NCBI GenBank assembly: GCA_036514635.1
Contig: DATBWU010000065.1
Span: 1-37,364, forward strand
Direction of reading: 5' to 3'
DNA length: 37,364 bases
Source of the DNA: DASSFZ01 sp036514635
Lineage (GTDB): Bacteria > Chloroflexota > Anaerolineae > Fen-1058
Shown: positions 6,648 through 13,435 of the stretch, in pieces
How the letters are laid out: each line of letters opens with the position of its first letter
Position numbering within the stretch: the stretch's first letter is position 1
Position numbers and translations under genes: made by a program
Notes under the pieces: model-generated
The model's input: only the letters and a program-made list of their open reading frames with translations
Database searches by the model: none
Told to the model about the DNA's origin: nothing

Positions 6648-7884
6648 GGTATCACCCCACTAAACGGTGGTTGGATACAAGCACCCTGTTAGGCGGTCGC
6701 CCCCGGCGTTTAGGCGGGACGAACGGCGGTAGCGCGACCTTGAACGACATCAGTTCGCGGACCGTCCAGACATGGCCGGTCAACCCGGCCGCCATGGCCG
6801 GTGTCCGGGTGAACCAGCGTGGTACGTCCGGCTGGTCGAAGTTAGGCAGACGGAGCGCATGATGCGGCGTGCAGAAGTTGTAGACACAGCCCACCAAGTA
6901 CATGCCGGCCCGCACGGCCTCCAGGCGGTGCGCGGCGTGGCGACAGCGACGGGTCAAGACGGCCAGGCGCTCACGGAAGGTCGCGTTGAGCCGCTCGATG
7001 TAGGCGGTGTTGATCTCAATGCCGCCGTGCGAGAGGCACAACTGGTGAGCCACGAACTGCGCTGTGCCGCGCACGATCGCACGCGTCACCTCGGTTATCT
7101 GATGGCCAGCCGCGCGAGTGTGCTTGACGACCCGAGCGACGCCCAGGCTGCTCCAGACCTGCAGGCGGCAGCGCCCGCGTTGCCCGCGCCGGGGCAACTT
7201 GTCGCGGAAGGCGCGCAGAATGGCCTGCGGATAGGCCGCCCAGCCGTCGACACACACCAACACGGCACCGCCGAGCCGAGCACAGGCGCGCACCGCCTGC
7301 ATCAGCGCGTCGGCCAACCGACGGTCGCGCTTGAGGCTCACCACCCCGCCCAGCCACAAGCGGGTGGACACCATCATCGCCAATCCCAGCCACGCCACCC
7401 AGCCCCGGCCTTTCACCCGAATCTCGTCGGCTTGCACGTGCGTCAAGTCCAGGTCTCCCTGCTGGACGAGCGCCTGATGCACGGCTTCGCACTGCCGGCC
7501 CGCCCGGTCGCGCCAGTCCGCCACCGTGCGCTCATCCAGACCATAGGCCTGCACAATGGCCTGGATCGGACAGCCATACGCCAGCAGCGTCACTACCGTC
7601 ACCACCAGCGCCGGCTCGCTGTGCAACCCCGCGAACATCGTCCCGGCCCGTTCGCTGAAGGTCTGGCCGCAACGTGTACACTTGTAGCGGCGCCGCTTCC
7701 GGCCGTGGCTGACAATGTTACCCGCCCCCCGCTGGCCTCTTGCCAGACAGTCCGCGTTGGGGCAAAATACCGTTTGTGGGTCCATGGCGCACACCTCCGT
7801 TCGACTGGCTGGTCAAACGGATTGTGCCTGTGGACCCCATTTTGTTCAAATTCGACCCTCACCACCACTTGATGGGGTGATACC
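6648..7884 (-). mobile_element. IS1-like insertion sequence with terminal inverted repeats
   Basis: About 1237 bp. The left end at 6648-6671 and the right end at 7861-7884 form inverted repeats. The first 12 bases (GGTATCACCCCA) are identical and 20 of 24 match overall. The element contains one transposase gene on the minus strand. A target-site duplication is not evident: the left flank ends CTGCGTGC and the right flank begins CGTAGATC. The insertion may therefore be old or rearranged. Zinc-ribbon plus DDE in a single frame suits the single-ORF branch of the IS1 family. Confidence 0.8.
6652..7785 (-). CDS. IS1-like DDE transposase with zinc ribbon
   Basis: 377 aa. ATG 7785 has GGAGG at 7794-7798 with 8 bases between; an upstream GTG (7794) overlaps that site and is less likely. 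The N-terminus has a Cys4 zinc ribbon: CPNADC and later CTRCG within the first 45 residues. A helix-turn-helix follows (PIQAIVQAYGLDERTVADW). The catalytic triad candidates are D in VQADEIRV, D in VCVDGWAAY, and E in YIERLNATFRERL. The C-terminus (NHRLVG) and its TGA stop are encoded by the left terminal inverted repeat itself, so no spare bases lie between gene end and element end. It appears intact, with no frameshift needed, unlike the two-frame classical IS1. Confidence 0.85.
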   Translation of the reverse strand: MDPQTVFCPNADCLARGQRGAGNIVSHGRKRRRYKCTRCGQTFSERAGTMFAGLHSEPALVVTVVTLLAYGCPIQAIVQAYGLDERTVADWRDRAGRQCEAVHQALVQQGDLDLTHVQADEIRVKGRGWVAWLGLAMMVSTRLWLGGVVSLKRDRRLADALMQAVRACARLGGAVLVCVDGWAAYPQAILRAFRDKLPRRGQRGRCRLQVWSSLGVARVVKHTRAAGHQITEVTRAIVRGTAQFVAHQLCLSHGGIEINTAYIERLNATFRERLAVLTRRCRHAAHRLEAVRAGMYLVGCVYNFCTPHHALRLPNFDQPDVPRWFTRTPAMAAGLTGHVWTVRELMSFKVALPPFVPPKRRGRPPNRVLVSNHRLVG

Positions 7885-7885
7885 C

Positions 7886-7970
7886 GTAGATCACGGATCG
7901 CCGACTTTAGTCGGCATTTAGGCACTTTGCGCCGACTGAAGTCGGCGTTCCATGTGTTTCCGTGATCTAC
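7886..7970. repeat. Fold-back element with nested GCCGACT palindromes
   Basis: The outer arms GTAGATCACGGA (7886-7897) and TCCGTGATCTAC (7959-7970) pair perfectly. Inside are two smaller palindromes, GCCGACTTTAGTCGGC and GCCGACTGAAGTCGGC. The element begins one base from the right end of the IS. It can form a cruciform or RNA hairpin; its function is unknown. Confidence 0.75.
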
Positions 7971-8037
7971 CGAGTCTCTGAGCCTGTTTTCCGCACCTGC
8001 TCCAGCCGGACACGTGCGCCGCGCTGCGCGCAGCGCA

Positions 8038-8090
8038 GTGCGGTGTGAATAATCCGGCGGGTTGGGCGCGGCGGATTGCTCACACCGCAC
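8038..8090. repeat. 11-bp inverted repeat in the gap before mobA
   Basis: GTGCGGTGTGA at 8038-8048 pairs with TCACACCGCAC at 8080-8090 around a 31-base GC-rich loop. The gap 7971-8287 otherwise shows no credible gene. A short duplication (CCGGGCTCCGGGCTCC) lies at 8230-8245. Confidence 0.55.
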
Positions 8091-8272
8091 CTGCAAACAC
8101 CGCAGGTGGGTGCAGGTGTCCGCCGCGAGCGCTGCCTAAAATCAGCGTAAGGTGCAAAATCCAGGCTGAGAGCGTGGGAGCCTGATCGACCGGGCTGCCG
8201 GCCAACGCCTTCATCCCAGAGTTTGAACTCCGGGCTCCGGGCTCCATCGGCCCGGCGCGCAGCCAAGTGATG

Positions 8273-8278
8273 TAAAAT
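8273..8278 (+). promoter_or_regulatory. Candidate -10 box for mobA
   Basis: TAAAAT lies 9 bases before the ATG at 8288. No good -35 hexamer is visible. It fits the near-leaderless pattern seen at other starts in this window. Confidence 0.3.
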
Positions 8279-8287
8279 GAAAGCACG

Positions 8288-10297
8288 ATGGAGCCAAGGG
8301 CTGCGGGTATTATCCTCGCTGGCGGCCAGAGTCGCCGCATGGGCATCGACAAAGCCTTCGTCACGTTCGAGGGCCGAACGCTGATCGAGCGCGTCATGGA
8401 TGCGCTGCGCGCCGTATGCGACGAGATGCTCATCGTCGCCAACGACCGCGCGCCCTACGCGCATTTCGGCGTGCCCGTCGTGCCCGACGCGCAGCCCGGC
8501 TTCGGCCCGCTGGCCGGTCTCCATGCCGGGCTGAGCGCGATGCGCGCCGAGCTGGGTGTCGTCGTCGCCGTGGATATGCCCTTCCTCAATCCCGACCTGC
8601 TGCGAGCGCTCATCGCCGCTGCCGGCGGCTGGGACGCAGTGATCCCCGCGCTCGCCGCCGGGGTGAGCGGAGACGCGGTACGGCACAATCGCGCCAAGGA
8701 CCTGGACATGCACCCCTTGCACGCCGTCTATCGACGGACGTGCCTGCCGGCGATTCAAGCCGCAATCGATCGCGGCGATCGGCGACTCAATGCCTTTCAC
8801 CCCGATGTCCGGGTGCGCTACGTCGGCGCGGATGACATGCGCCCGCACGATCCAGAACTGCGATCGCTCGTCAACGTGAACACGCCGGAAGAATTGCAGC
8901 AAGCGCACTCGCAGCCTCACTCAAGCCCCGTGGCCCTGCCACAATCTCATCGTTCACACAAGGAGGAACAATCTATGGTGGTCACTCGTCGCGACTCAAC
9001 CCATCTCGAAGCCGTGGATTATCACGCCGTCGGTATCTCGTCCACCGATGAGACGAACAATCCCTTCCTGATCGCTCAGCGCCAGTTAGACAACGCGGCG
9101 CGCATTTTGGAGCTGGACAGCGCCACGCACCACATGCTGCGCTGGCCGATGCGCGAGCTGCACGTGACGCTGCCCGTCGATATGGACGACGGCACGGTCA
9201 AGGTGTTTCACGGTTTCCGCGTGCAATACAACGATGCGCGCGGGCCGTGCAAGGGCGGCATCCGATTCCATCCCGACGAAACGATCGACACCGTTCGGGC
9301 GCTGGCCGCGTGGATGACGTGGAAGACGGCAGTGGTCGATGTGCCGCTGGGCGGCGGCAAAGGCGGCGTGGTGTGCGATCCCCGGCAGCTGTCGATGAAT
9401 GAGCTGGAGCGCTTGAGCCGGGCCTATGTTCGGCAGGTCGGTCGCATCCTGGGCCTGGAGAAAGACGTGCCCGCGCCCGATGTGTACACGACGCCCCAGA
9501 TCATGGCCTGGATGATGGACGAGTATTCGGTCATGAAAGGTTACAACGAGTTCGGCATGATCACCGGCAAGCCGTTGGCGCTGGGCGGGTCGGCCGGGCG
9601 CGGCGACGCGACGGCGCGCGGCGGCGTGTACGTGATGCGCGAAGCGGCCAAGACGATCGGGCTGGATCTGTCCACCGCGACTTACGCGATCCAGGGCTTC
9701 GGCAATGCGGGTTCGCACGCAGCCCAGATCGTCCACGACGAGATCGGTGGCACGGTCGTGGCGGTTGGCGAGCTCGACGGCACGCTCTACAACCCGAAGG
9801 GCCTCGACATTCAAGCCCTGCGCAAGTACTTCACCCAGAATCACGGCGTCAAGGGTTTCCCCGAAGCTGATTTTCTGCCCCATTCTACGGACTGCCTGGA
9901 ACTGCCCTGCGATGTGTTGATCCCGGCCGCGATCGAGGGGCAGATCACGAATCGCAACGCGGATCGAGTGAAAGCCAAGATGATCCTGGAATTGGCGAAC
10001 GGCCCGACGACGCTGGAAGCCGACGATATCCTGGACGACAAGGGCGTGTACGTGGTGCCCGACTTTCTAGCCAACGCGGGCGGAGTGACCGTATCGTACT
10101 TCGAGATGGTGCAGAACTCGTATGGCTACTACTGGGATGCCGATCTGGTGCACGAGCGGTTGGATTACAAGATGACTACCGCATTCCAGGCGGTGCACAA
10201 AGCGGCGGTGGAGCACAAGGTACACAATCGGTTGGCGGCGTACCTGGTGTCGGTGAGCCGAGTGGCCGAGGCGATGAAGTTGAGAGGGTGGGTGTAG
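8288..10297 (+). CDS. mobA: MobA molybdenum cofactor guanylyltransferase, frame continuing without a stop into glutamate dehydrogenase
   Basis: The 669-codon frame starts at ATG 8288. Residues 1-203 are a complete MobA: IILAGGQSRRMGIDKAF nucleotide-binding signature (8-24), GPLAGLHAGL (73-82), VAVDMPFL (94-100, metal-binding Asp), a lid region with HPLHAVYRR (142-150), and NVNTPEEL (196-203), the usual C-terminal motif of the family. MobA transfers GMP from GTP to molybdopterin-molybdenum to make the guanine dinucleotide cofactor. After NTPEEL there is no stop. About 26 low-complexity, His/Ser-rich residues lead straight into the glutamate dehydrogenase start at residue 230. Either a fusion protein is made at some level, or ribosomes leave at an unseen site. 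A sequencing error that removed a stop is possible. Confidence 0.75.
   Translation: MEPRAAGIILAGGQSRRMGIDKAFVTFEGRTLIERVMDALRAVCDEMLIVANDRAPYAHFGVPVVPDAQPGFGPLAGLHAGLSAMRAELGVVVAVDMPFLNPDLLRALIAAAGGWDAVIPALAAGVSGDAVRHNRAKDLDMHPLHAVYRRTCLPAIQAAIDRGDRRLNAFHPDVRVRYVGADDMRPHDPELRSLVNVNTPEELQQAHSQPHSSPVALPQSHRSHKEEQSMVVTRRDSTHLEAVDYHAVGISSTDETNNPFLIAQRQLDNAARILELDSATHHMLRWPMRELHVTLPVDMDDGTVKVFHGFRVQYNDARGPCKGGIRFHPDETIDTVRALAAWMTWKTAVVDVPLGGGKGGVVCDPRQLSMNELERLSRAYVRQVGRILGLEKDVPAPDVYTTPQIMAWMMDEYSVMKGYNEFGMITGKPLALGGSAGRGDATARGGVYVMREAAKTIGLDLSTATYAIQGFGNAGSHAAQIVHDEIGGTVVAVGELDGTLYNPKGLDIQALRKYFTQNHGVKGFPEADFLPHSTDCLELPCDVLIPAAIEGQITNRNADRVKAKMILELANGPTTLEADDILDDKGVYVVPDFLANAGGVTVSYFEMVQNSYGYYWDADLVHERLDYKMTTAFQAVHKAAVEHKVHNRLAAYLVSVSRVAEAMKLRGWV
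8960..8966 (+). promoter_or_regulatory. Strong internal ribosome binding site for gdh
   Basis: AAGGAGG, 8 bases before ATG 8975, inside the open frame of mobA. This is one of the best Shine-Dalgarno sequences in the window and argues that glutamate dehydrogenase is also made as a separate protein. Confidence 0.8.
8975..10297 (+). CDS. gdhA: Glutamate dehydrogenase (Glu/Leu/Phe/Val family)
   Basis: 440 aa from the internal ATG with the AAGGAGG site. It interconverts glutamate and 2-oxoglutarate plus ammonium using NAD(P). The conserved residues are in register with clostridial GDH, as I recall it. They are K93 in GPCKGGIRFHP, K117 in MTWKTAVVDVP, catalytic K129 in GGGKGG, and D169 in PAPDVYT; the 24, 12 and 40 residue spacings match the classic enzyme. 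The dinucleotide-binding loop GFGNAG is at 241-246. Length is normal for a hexameric GDH. The same frame is open upstream into mobA, so an N-terminally extended form is possible. The nearest functional link between Moco synthesis and GDH is not obvious. Confidence 0.95.
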   Translation: MVVTRRDSTHLEAVDYHAVGISSTDETNNPFLIAQRQLDNAARILELDSATHHMLRWPMRELHVTLPVDMDDGTVKVFHGFRVQYNDARGPCKGGIRFHPDETIDTVRALAAWMTWKTAVVDVPLGGGKGGVVCDPRQLSMNELERLSRAYVRQVGRILGLEKDVPAPDVYTTPQIMAWMMDEYSVMKGYNEFGMITGKPLALGGSAGRGDATARGGVYVMREAAKTIGLDLSTATYAIQGFGNAGSHAAQIVHDEIGGTVVAVGELDGTLYNPKGLDIQALRKYFTQNHGVKGFPEADFLPHSTDCLELPCDVLIPAAIEGQITNRNADRVKAKMILELANGPTTLEADDILDDKGVYVVPDFLANAGGVTVSYFEMVQNSYGYYWDADLVHERLDYKMTTAFQAVHKAAVEHKVHNRLAAYLVSVSRVAEAMKLRGWV

Positions 10298-10317
10298 CAA
10301 CGGATTGCCTTCGGCAC

Positions 10318-10358
10318 AACGGATAAACGGATGCGAATCTTGCATCCGTTTATCCGTT
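10318..10358. repeat. 17-bp perfect inverted repeat between convergent genes
   Basis: AACGGATAAACGGATGC at 10318-10334, a 7-base loop, and its exact complement at 10342-10358. Further CAACGGAT (10298-10305) and ATCCGTTG (10362-10369) copies extend the pairing. It lies between gdh and the convergent MBL gene and could terminate transcription in both directions, although a T-tract is weak. Confidence 0.75.
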
Positions 10359-10359
10359 T

Positions 10360-11253
10360 CTATCCGTTGCCTTTCTTCTGCCAGTAACGCACGATCCCAT
10401 CGACGGCCATGAACAGCGGGTTCGTGGCCTGGTATTGATGGAACATCGCGTCGGAGATGCCCTGCGCGGCGGCGCGCTGTTTACTCCATTCCGTATAGTG
10501 TTGGATCAAATCGTCGCGCGCGACGCCGGCCTGCATCCGCCCGCGGATGAACTCCGCCGATTCATGCAGCAATGCATTGGCCTCCCGGAGATGATCCTGG
10601 ACATCGTCGATCCGGCCAAAATGGGTCGGGTAAATCGCGGCGAAGTTCTCGCCCAGCAACCGGGCCAGTGTTTGCTGCCACGCTTCCAGATCGAACTCGG
10701 GCGGCGGTGACGGCAGGAAGATGAGTGGACTGCCCGGCAGACGAATGCCTGCCGCATCGCCCGCGAAGGCGATGTCGCCCAGCCGGTAAACGTGATGATG
10801 TTTAGCGTGCCCCGGCGTATCGAGCGCGGTGAAAGTCAGCCCGGCGGCATGGATCGGTTCGTCATCGTACACCGCCGTCACACGCTCGGCGGGGACAGGC
10901 CGCACTTCGCCCCACAGCGAGTCCATCATCTCACCGTAAATGCGCCGGGCGCTGTTCAGCAGTTTCACCGGATCGATCAGGTGCGGCGCGCCGATGTAAT
11001 GCACGTACACCTGCGCGCCCTGCCGCGCCCACCATCCCGCCGCGCCGGCGTGATCGAGATGGATGTGCGTGACCAGCACGTGACGAACGTCGCCCGGCGC
11101 GAAGCCGTGCTCGGCCAGCCGCGCCTTGAGCGTGGCCAGCGTCGAACTCGGCCCGGCCTCGACCAGCACCGGCCCCCCTGGCCCGACGACAAGATACGAC
11201 GCAATCGCGTGCGCGATGCCGAGGAAGTTCAGATCGAGCGTGTGGATATCCAA
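10360..11253 (-). CDS. MBL-fold metallo-hydrolase
   Basis: 297 aa. I choose the TTG at 11253: GGGGAG lies about 7 bases upstream and the protein then begins LDIHTLDLNFLG, the usual first strand of the fold. The open frame continues upstream only through a repeat (11280-11342) and lacks a plausible earlier start. Metal-binding motifs are present: THIHLDHAGAAG (HxHxDH), TPGHAKHHH, FAGDAAG and YPTHFG. Such enzymes hydrolyse thioesters, lactones or phosphoesters; the substrate is not evident. A helical C-terminal region (about 215-297) resembles the extension found in glyoxalase II-like proteins. The phosphatase gene ends 82 bases upstream on the same strand, so the two probably form an operon. 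Confidence 0.85.
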   Translation of the reverse strand: MDIHTLDLNFLGIAHAIASYLVVGPGGPVLVEAGPSSTLATLKARLAEHGFAPGDVRHVLVTHIHLDHAGAAGWWARQGAQVYVHYIGAPHLIDPVKLLNSARRIYGEMMDSLWGEVRPVPAERVTAVYDDEPIHAAGLTFTALDTPGHAKHHHVYRLGDIAFAGDAAGIRLPGSPLIFLPSPPPEFDLEAWQQTLARLLGENFAAIYPTHFGRIDDVQDHLREANALLHESAEFIRGRMQAGVARDDLIQHYTEWSKQRAAAQGISDAMFHQYQATNPLFMAVDGIVRYWQKKGNG

Positions 11254-11279
11254 CGTGATTCTCCCCGTCGTTCGGGTGT

Positions 11280-11342
11280 CAGGTGATCGGCACTTCACCC
11301 CCTTCGCTGCGCTTCGGGGGCCTTCGGAGTGCCGGTCACCTG
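11280..11342. repeat. CAGGTGATCGGCACT-family inverted repeat, copy 1
   Basis: CAGGTGATCGGCACT (11280-11294) pairs with AGTGCCGGTCACCTG (11328-11342), with one G-T wobble. The loop itself contains a CCCCC/GGGGG stem. The right arm includes the stop codon of the phosphatase gene. The same arms recur at 36719-36753, and the core recurs at 12723-12756. Confidence 0.85.
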
Positions 11343-11785
11343 TGATTCTTCCACATCGCGGCGAAGCGCCTGATGCGCCAGCGAATATACCACGTATCCG
11401 GATCAGCCCTGGGCCGGCACTGCTTGATCCAACGCGCGGCCTCATCGGCGGAATAACCCTGCGCGATCAGGATCGCCGCGCCCATCACTACCGATCGATG
11501 CGCGCCGGCGGCGCAGTGTGCGTACACCTTGCCACCGCGCGCCATCGTCGTCAACGCGGCGTCCACGCCGCGCCTCAATGCCCGCATCGGGATGGGCAGC
11601 AGGGGTATATCGTGCGTGCGCAGCCAGAGAATCGCCAGGGGCGGCGTGTGCGGATCGGGCGGCAGGCGATGCTCAGCGCGCATATTGATGATCAGTCTGA
11701 CTTCCAGCGTGCGCAGCGCGTCATAATCGTCCATCTCCGGCGTCGTGCCGATGAACAACGCATCGGTGATCTGCGAGTAGTCCAC
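11336..11785 (-). CDS. Dual-specificity / tyrosine phosphatase-like protein
   Basis: 149 aa from GTG 11785. The catalytic P-loop is VYAHCAAGAHRSV, with C91 and R97 forming CX5R, as in cysteine-based phosphatases. The upstream D-loop region has THDIPLLPIP, where D59 could be the general acid. The N-terminal YSQITDALFIGTTP matches the start of the DSP fold. It should dephosphorylate phospho-Tyr/Ser/Thr or a small phosphorylated metabolite. No Shine-Dalgarno sequence is present, but a promoter sits right before the start. The stop codon lies inside the repeat at 11280-11342, so that repeat insertion may have reset the C-terminus (KNHR). Confidence 0.85.
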   Translation of the reverse strand: MDYSQITDALFIGTTPEMDDYDALRTLEVRLIINMRAEHRLPPDPHTPPLAILWLRTHDIPLLPIPMRALRRGVDAALTTMARGGKVYAHCAAGAHRSVVMGAAILIAQGYSADEAARWIKQCRPRADPDTWYIRWRIRRFAAMWKNHR

Positions 11786-11791
11786 GCGGCA

Positions 11792-11820
11792 AGTCTAGCA
11801 TATTTTGCAGTATGGCTTAA
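11792..11820 (-). promoter_or_regulatory. Leaderless promoter of the phosphatase gene
   Basis: On the minus strand, TTAAGC (complement of 11815-11820), a 17-base spacer and TAGACT (complement of 11792-11797). The GTG start is 6 bases further, at the expected transcription start. It overlaps the divergent promoter at 11805-11832, so the two may exclude each other. Confidence 0.45.
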
Positions 11821-11832
11821 CTCGCCTATAAT
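11805..11832 (+). promoter_or_regulatory. Promoter of the winged-helix-like gene
   Basis: TTGCAG at 11805-11810, a 16-base spacer and a consensus TATAAT at 11827-11832. The leader would be about 17 bases and carries AAGGAG (11846-11851) before the ATG at 11856. Confidence 0.65.
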
Positions 11833-11855
11833 CGTCGCCGTACCCAAGGAGCCGC

Positions 11856-12728
11856 ATGCGCATATCGCCGCCCGAAATACACGACCGCGTGTCGAACGCG
11901 ATCGCTCGCCTGCAAGACGACGAGGGGGCGTTTCGGCGCTTCATCGACAAACATCGCCTGGATCGGCTGGAGTTCTGGCTGGTCACGCGCTTCCGCTATT
12001 TTCCGGGCAGCGCCACACCGCAAGACTTTCTGACCTTCGGCCCGTACACATCCGTCTCAAAGTATCAGAGCGCGCTCGATGCACTGGTCGAGAAGAAGAT
12101 GGCCGAGCGCGCCGGAGAAGGTCGCTACCGGTTGGTCGAGTCGGCACGCAAGGCGCTGACCGATGGCTACAACGATTTTTTCTCGCGCGTGGGACGCCCG
12201 ACCGGCCTGCCCGACGACGCCGGCGAAGCGTTGCTCGACTGGGTTGATCGCGTATACACCGCCGCGCAGCGGCAGAGCGAAGTCCCCACGCCGATCCTCA
12301 AGGCGGCGCACAGTGTGCTGCCCGAGACCGATGCCGTGTGGGTACAGATCGAGCGCCGGCTGGTGGGGCTGTCGATCTACCGCGAAGAGTCGCATATCGC
12401 CGCGTGGCGCGAGGCAGGCTACACCGGCCCGCGCATCGAGTTGAGCACGCAGTTGTTCCAGTCGAAGAATGGCCTGACGTACGATGCACTACGCGCCAAG
12501 GCCGATCGGCTGGACGACAAAGATTTTGTATCGGCGCTGTCAGCGCTGCACGCCGCAGGCGAGGTCGTTCAGCGCGAGGAGCGGTATCGGCTCAGTCTAT
12601 CGGGACGAGCGGCGCGCGAGGACATCGAAGCGGTGACCGACCGTCACTACGCGCGTCCCTTCGCGGCACTGCAAGACGACGAATTCGAGCGGATGATCCA
12701 GGCCCTGGAAAAGCTGGCACACAAGTGA
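11856..12728 (+). CDS. Uncharacterised winged-helix-like protein
   Basis: 290 aa, starting at ATG 11856 with AAGGAG just upstream. I do not recognise a named family. The protein is mostly helical and charged. Residues about 40-95 (FLTFGPYTSVSKYQSALDALVEKKMAERAGEGRYRLVESARKAL) read like a winged helix with a wing at GEGRYRL. Residues about 200-255 repeat the pattern (LTYDALRAKADRLDDKDFVSALSALHAAGEVVQREERYRLSLSGR). So the protein probably carries two such domains in tandem. It is divergent from a phosphatase gene with overlapping promoters, so autoregulation or control of that operon is possible but unproven. There is no signal peptide or membrane segment. Confidence 0.7.
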   Translation: MRISPPEIHDRVSNAIARLQDDEGAFRRFIDKHRLDRLEFWLVTRFRYFPGSATPQDFLTFGPYTSVSKYQSALDALVEKKMAERAGEGRYRLVESARKALTDGYNDFFSRVGRPTGLPDDAGEALLDWVDRVYTAAQRQSEVPTPILKAAHSVLPETDAVWVQIERRLVGLSIYREESHIAAWREAGYTGPRIELSTQLFQSKNGLTYDALRAKADRLDDKDFVSALSALHAAGEVVQREERYRLSLSGRAAREDIEAVTDRHYARPFAALQDDEFERMIQALEKLAHK

Positions 12729-12758
12729 CCGGCACTGTTAGAAGTGCCGGTCACTTTT
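12723..12758 (+). terminator. Intrinsic terminator built from the GTGACCGGCACT repeat (copy 2)
   Basis: AAGTGACCGGCACT (12723-12736) pairs perfectly with AGTGCCGGTCACTT (12743-12756) around a 6-base loop, with TTTT at 12755-12758. The stop codon of the upstream gene lies in the left arm. The core is shared with the repeats at 11280 and 36719. Confidence 0.75.
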
Positions 12759-12763
12759 CCAGA

Positions 12764-13339
12764 TCATTTGCGCTGCGCTCTGGGTGCCAGCGCGGTCACG
12801 GCGACGAAGGCCGCGCCGAAGACAATCAACCAGAGGCCGAGGAGGGCCCACAAGTCGCCATTAGCCTCGGCGGAGTGCTCGCCGCCGGAAGTCGGCAATG
12901 TGCCGGGTGAAGTCGATCCCGATCCGGTCGTCGAGCCGGCCGGCCTGGCAGTCACCGCCCCTTGCACCAAGCCGAAGTCCAGGCCGAGCACGGCTGTGCC
13001 CTGCTCGACGAAGACGGTGTAAGACGCTGGCGTCGTCACCGACCAGCCCTCGGGCGGAAGGATGCGCACCGTGAACGTGCCCTGGCTGACCACCGGCCCA
13101 AACGTCCCGTCGTTGCCGCTGCGGTACTCCTGCACAAAGCCCAAATCGGGCGTGGACACCTGGACGCGAAAATCGACCAGGCCGGCCTCGCCTTCGTCGT
13201 ACTTGCCGTTGCCGTTCGCATCGTTGAAGACCCTGCCGCGCAGGCTGGTGGCTTGCGGCCGGGCGGCGATGTTGCCCAGCGCCAGCAAGGCGATGACGAC
13301 CAGCACCAGCCCGCGAGTCCAGTTGCTTGAGCGTGCCAT
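12764..13339 (-). CDS. Surface protein with SdrD-B-like domain and LPTSG sorting-like C-terminus
   Basis: 191 aa from ATG 13339, with AGGAGG 5 bases upstream. The signal segment is at residues 8-27 (LVLVVIALLALGNIAARPQA). Residues about 32-130 resemble the SdrD B / Cna-B-like fold: LRGRVFNDANGNGKYDEGE carries a calcium-binding-like DxNxNGxxDxxE loop, then paired strands. Residues 135-160 are a Gly/Ser/Thr linker ending LPTSGG. A TM helix (WALLGLWLIVFGAAFVAVTAL) and a basic tail APRAQRK follow. This order (LPxSG, helix, positive tail) copies a sortase signal, with Ser in place of Thr. No sortase gene is in the window, so simple membrane anchoring is the alternative. Confidence 0.8.
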   Translation of the reverse strand: MARSSNWTRGLVLVVIALLALGNIAARPQATSLRGRVFNDANGNGKYDEGEAGLVDFRVQVSTPDLGFVQEYRSGNDGTFGPVVSQGTFTVRILPPEGWSVTTPASYTVFVEQGTAVLGLDFGLVQGAVTARPAGSTTGSGSTSPGTLPTSGGEHSAEANGDLWALLGLWLIVFGAAFVAVTALAPRAQRK

Positions 13340-13389
13340 TGTTTCCTCCTGAATTGGCGATTCGCATCTGTACCGGAACCGATGCGGAC

Positions 13390-13419
13390 ATTCTAGCGGA
13401 GAGACGGCGCGTCTGTCAA
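13390..13419 (-). promoter_or_regulatory. Promoter of the SdrD-B-like gene
   Basis: On the minus strand, a perfect TTGACA (complement of 13414-13419), an 18-base spacer and TAGAAT (complement of 13390-13395). The leader of about 43 bases ends with the AGGAGG site. Confidence 0.7.
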
Positions 13420-13435
13420 AAGGAATTTCCTCACA

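Noticed and set aside
6648..7884. Target-site duplication for the IS
   Set aside because: Comparison of the ten bases on each side shows no shared direct repeat of 8-9 bases.
7967..8920. Minus-strand 317-codon frame opposite mobA
   Set aside because: It is antisense to clear MobA motifs and starts inside them. The hairpin-rich gap forms its other end.
11254..11445. N-terminal extension of the MBL-fold protein
   Set aside because: The extra 64 residues are encoded by the repeat at 11280-11342 and its flanks, and the ribosome site points to TTG 11253.
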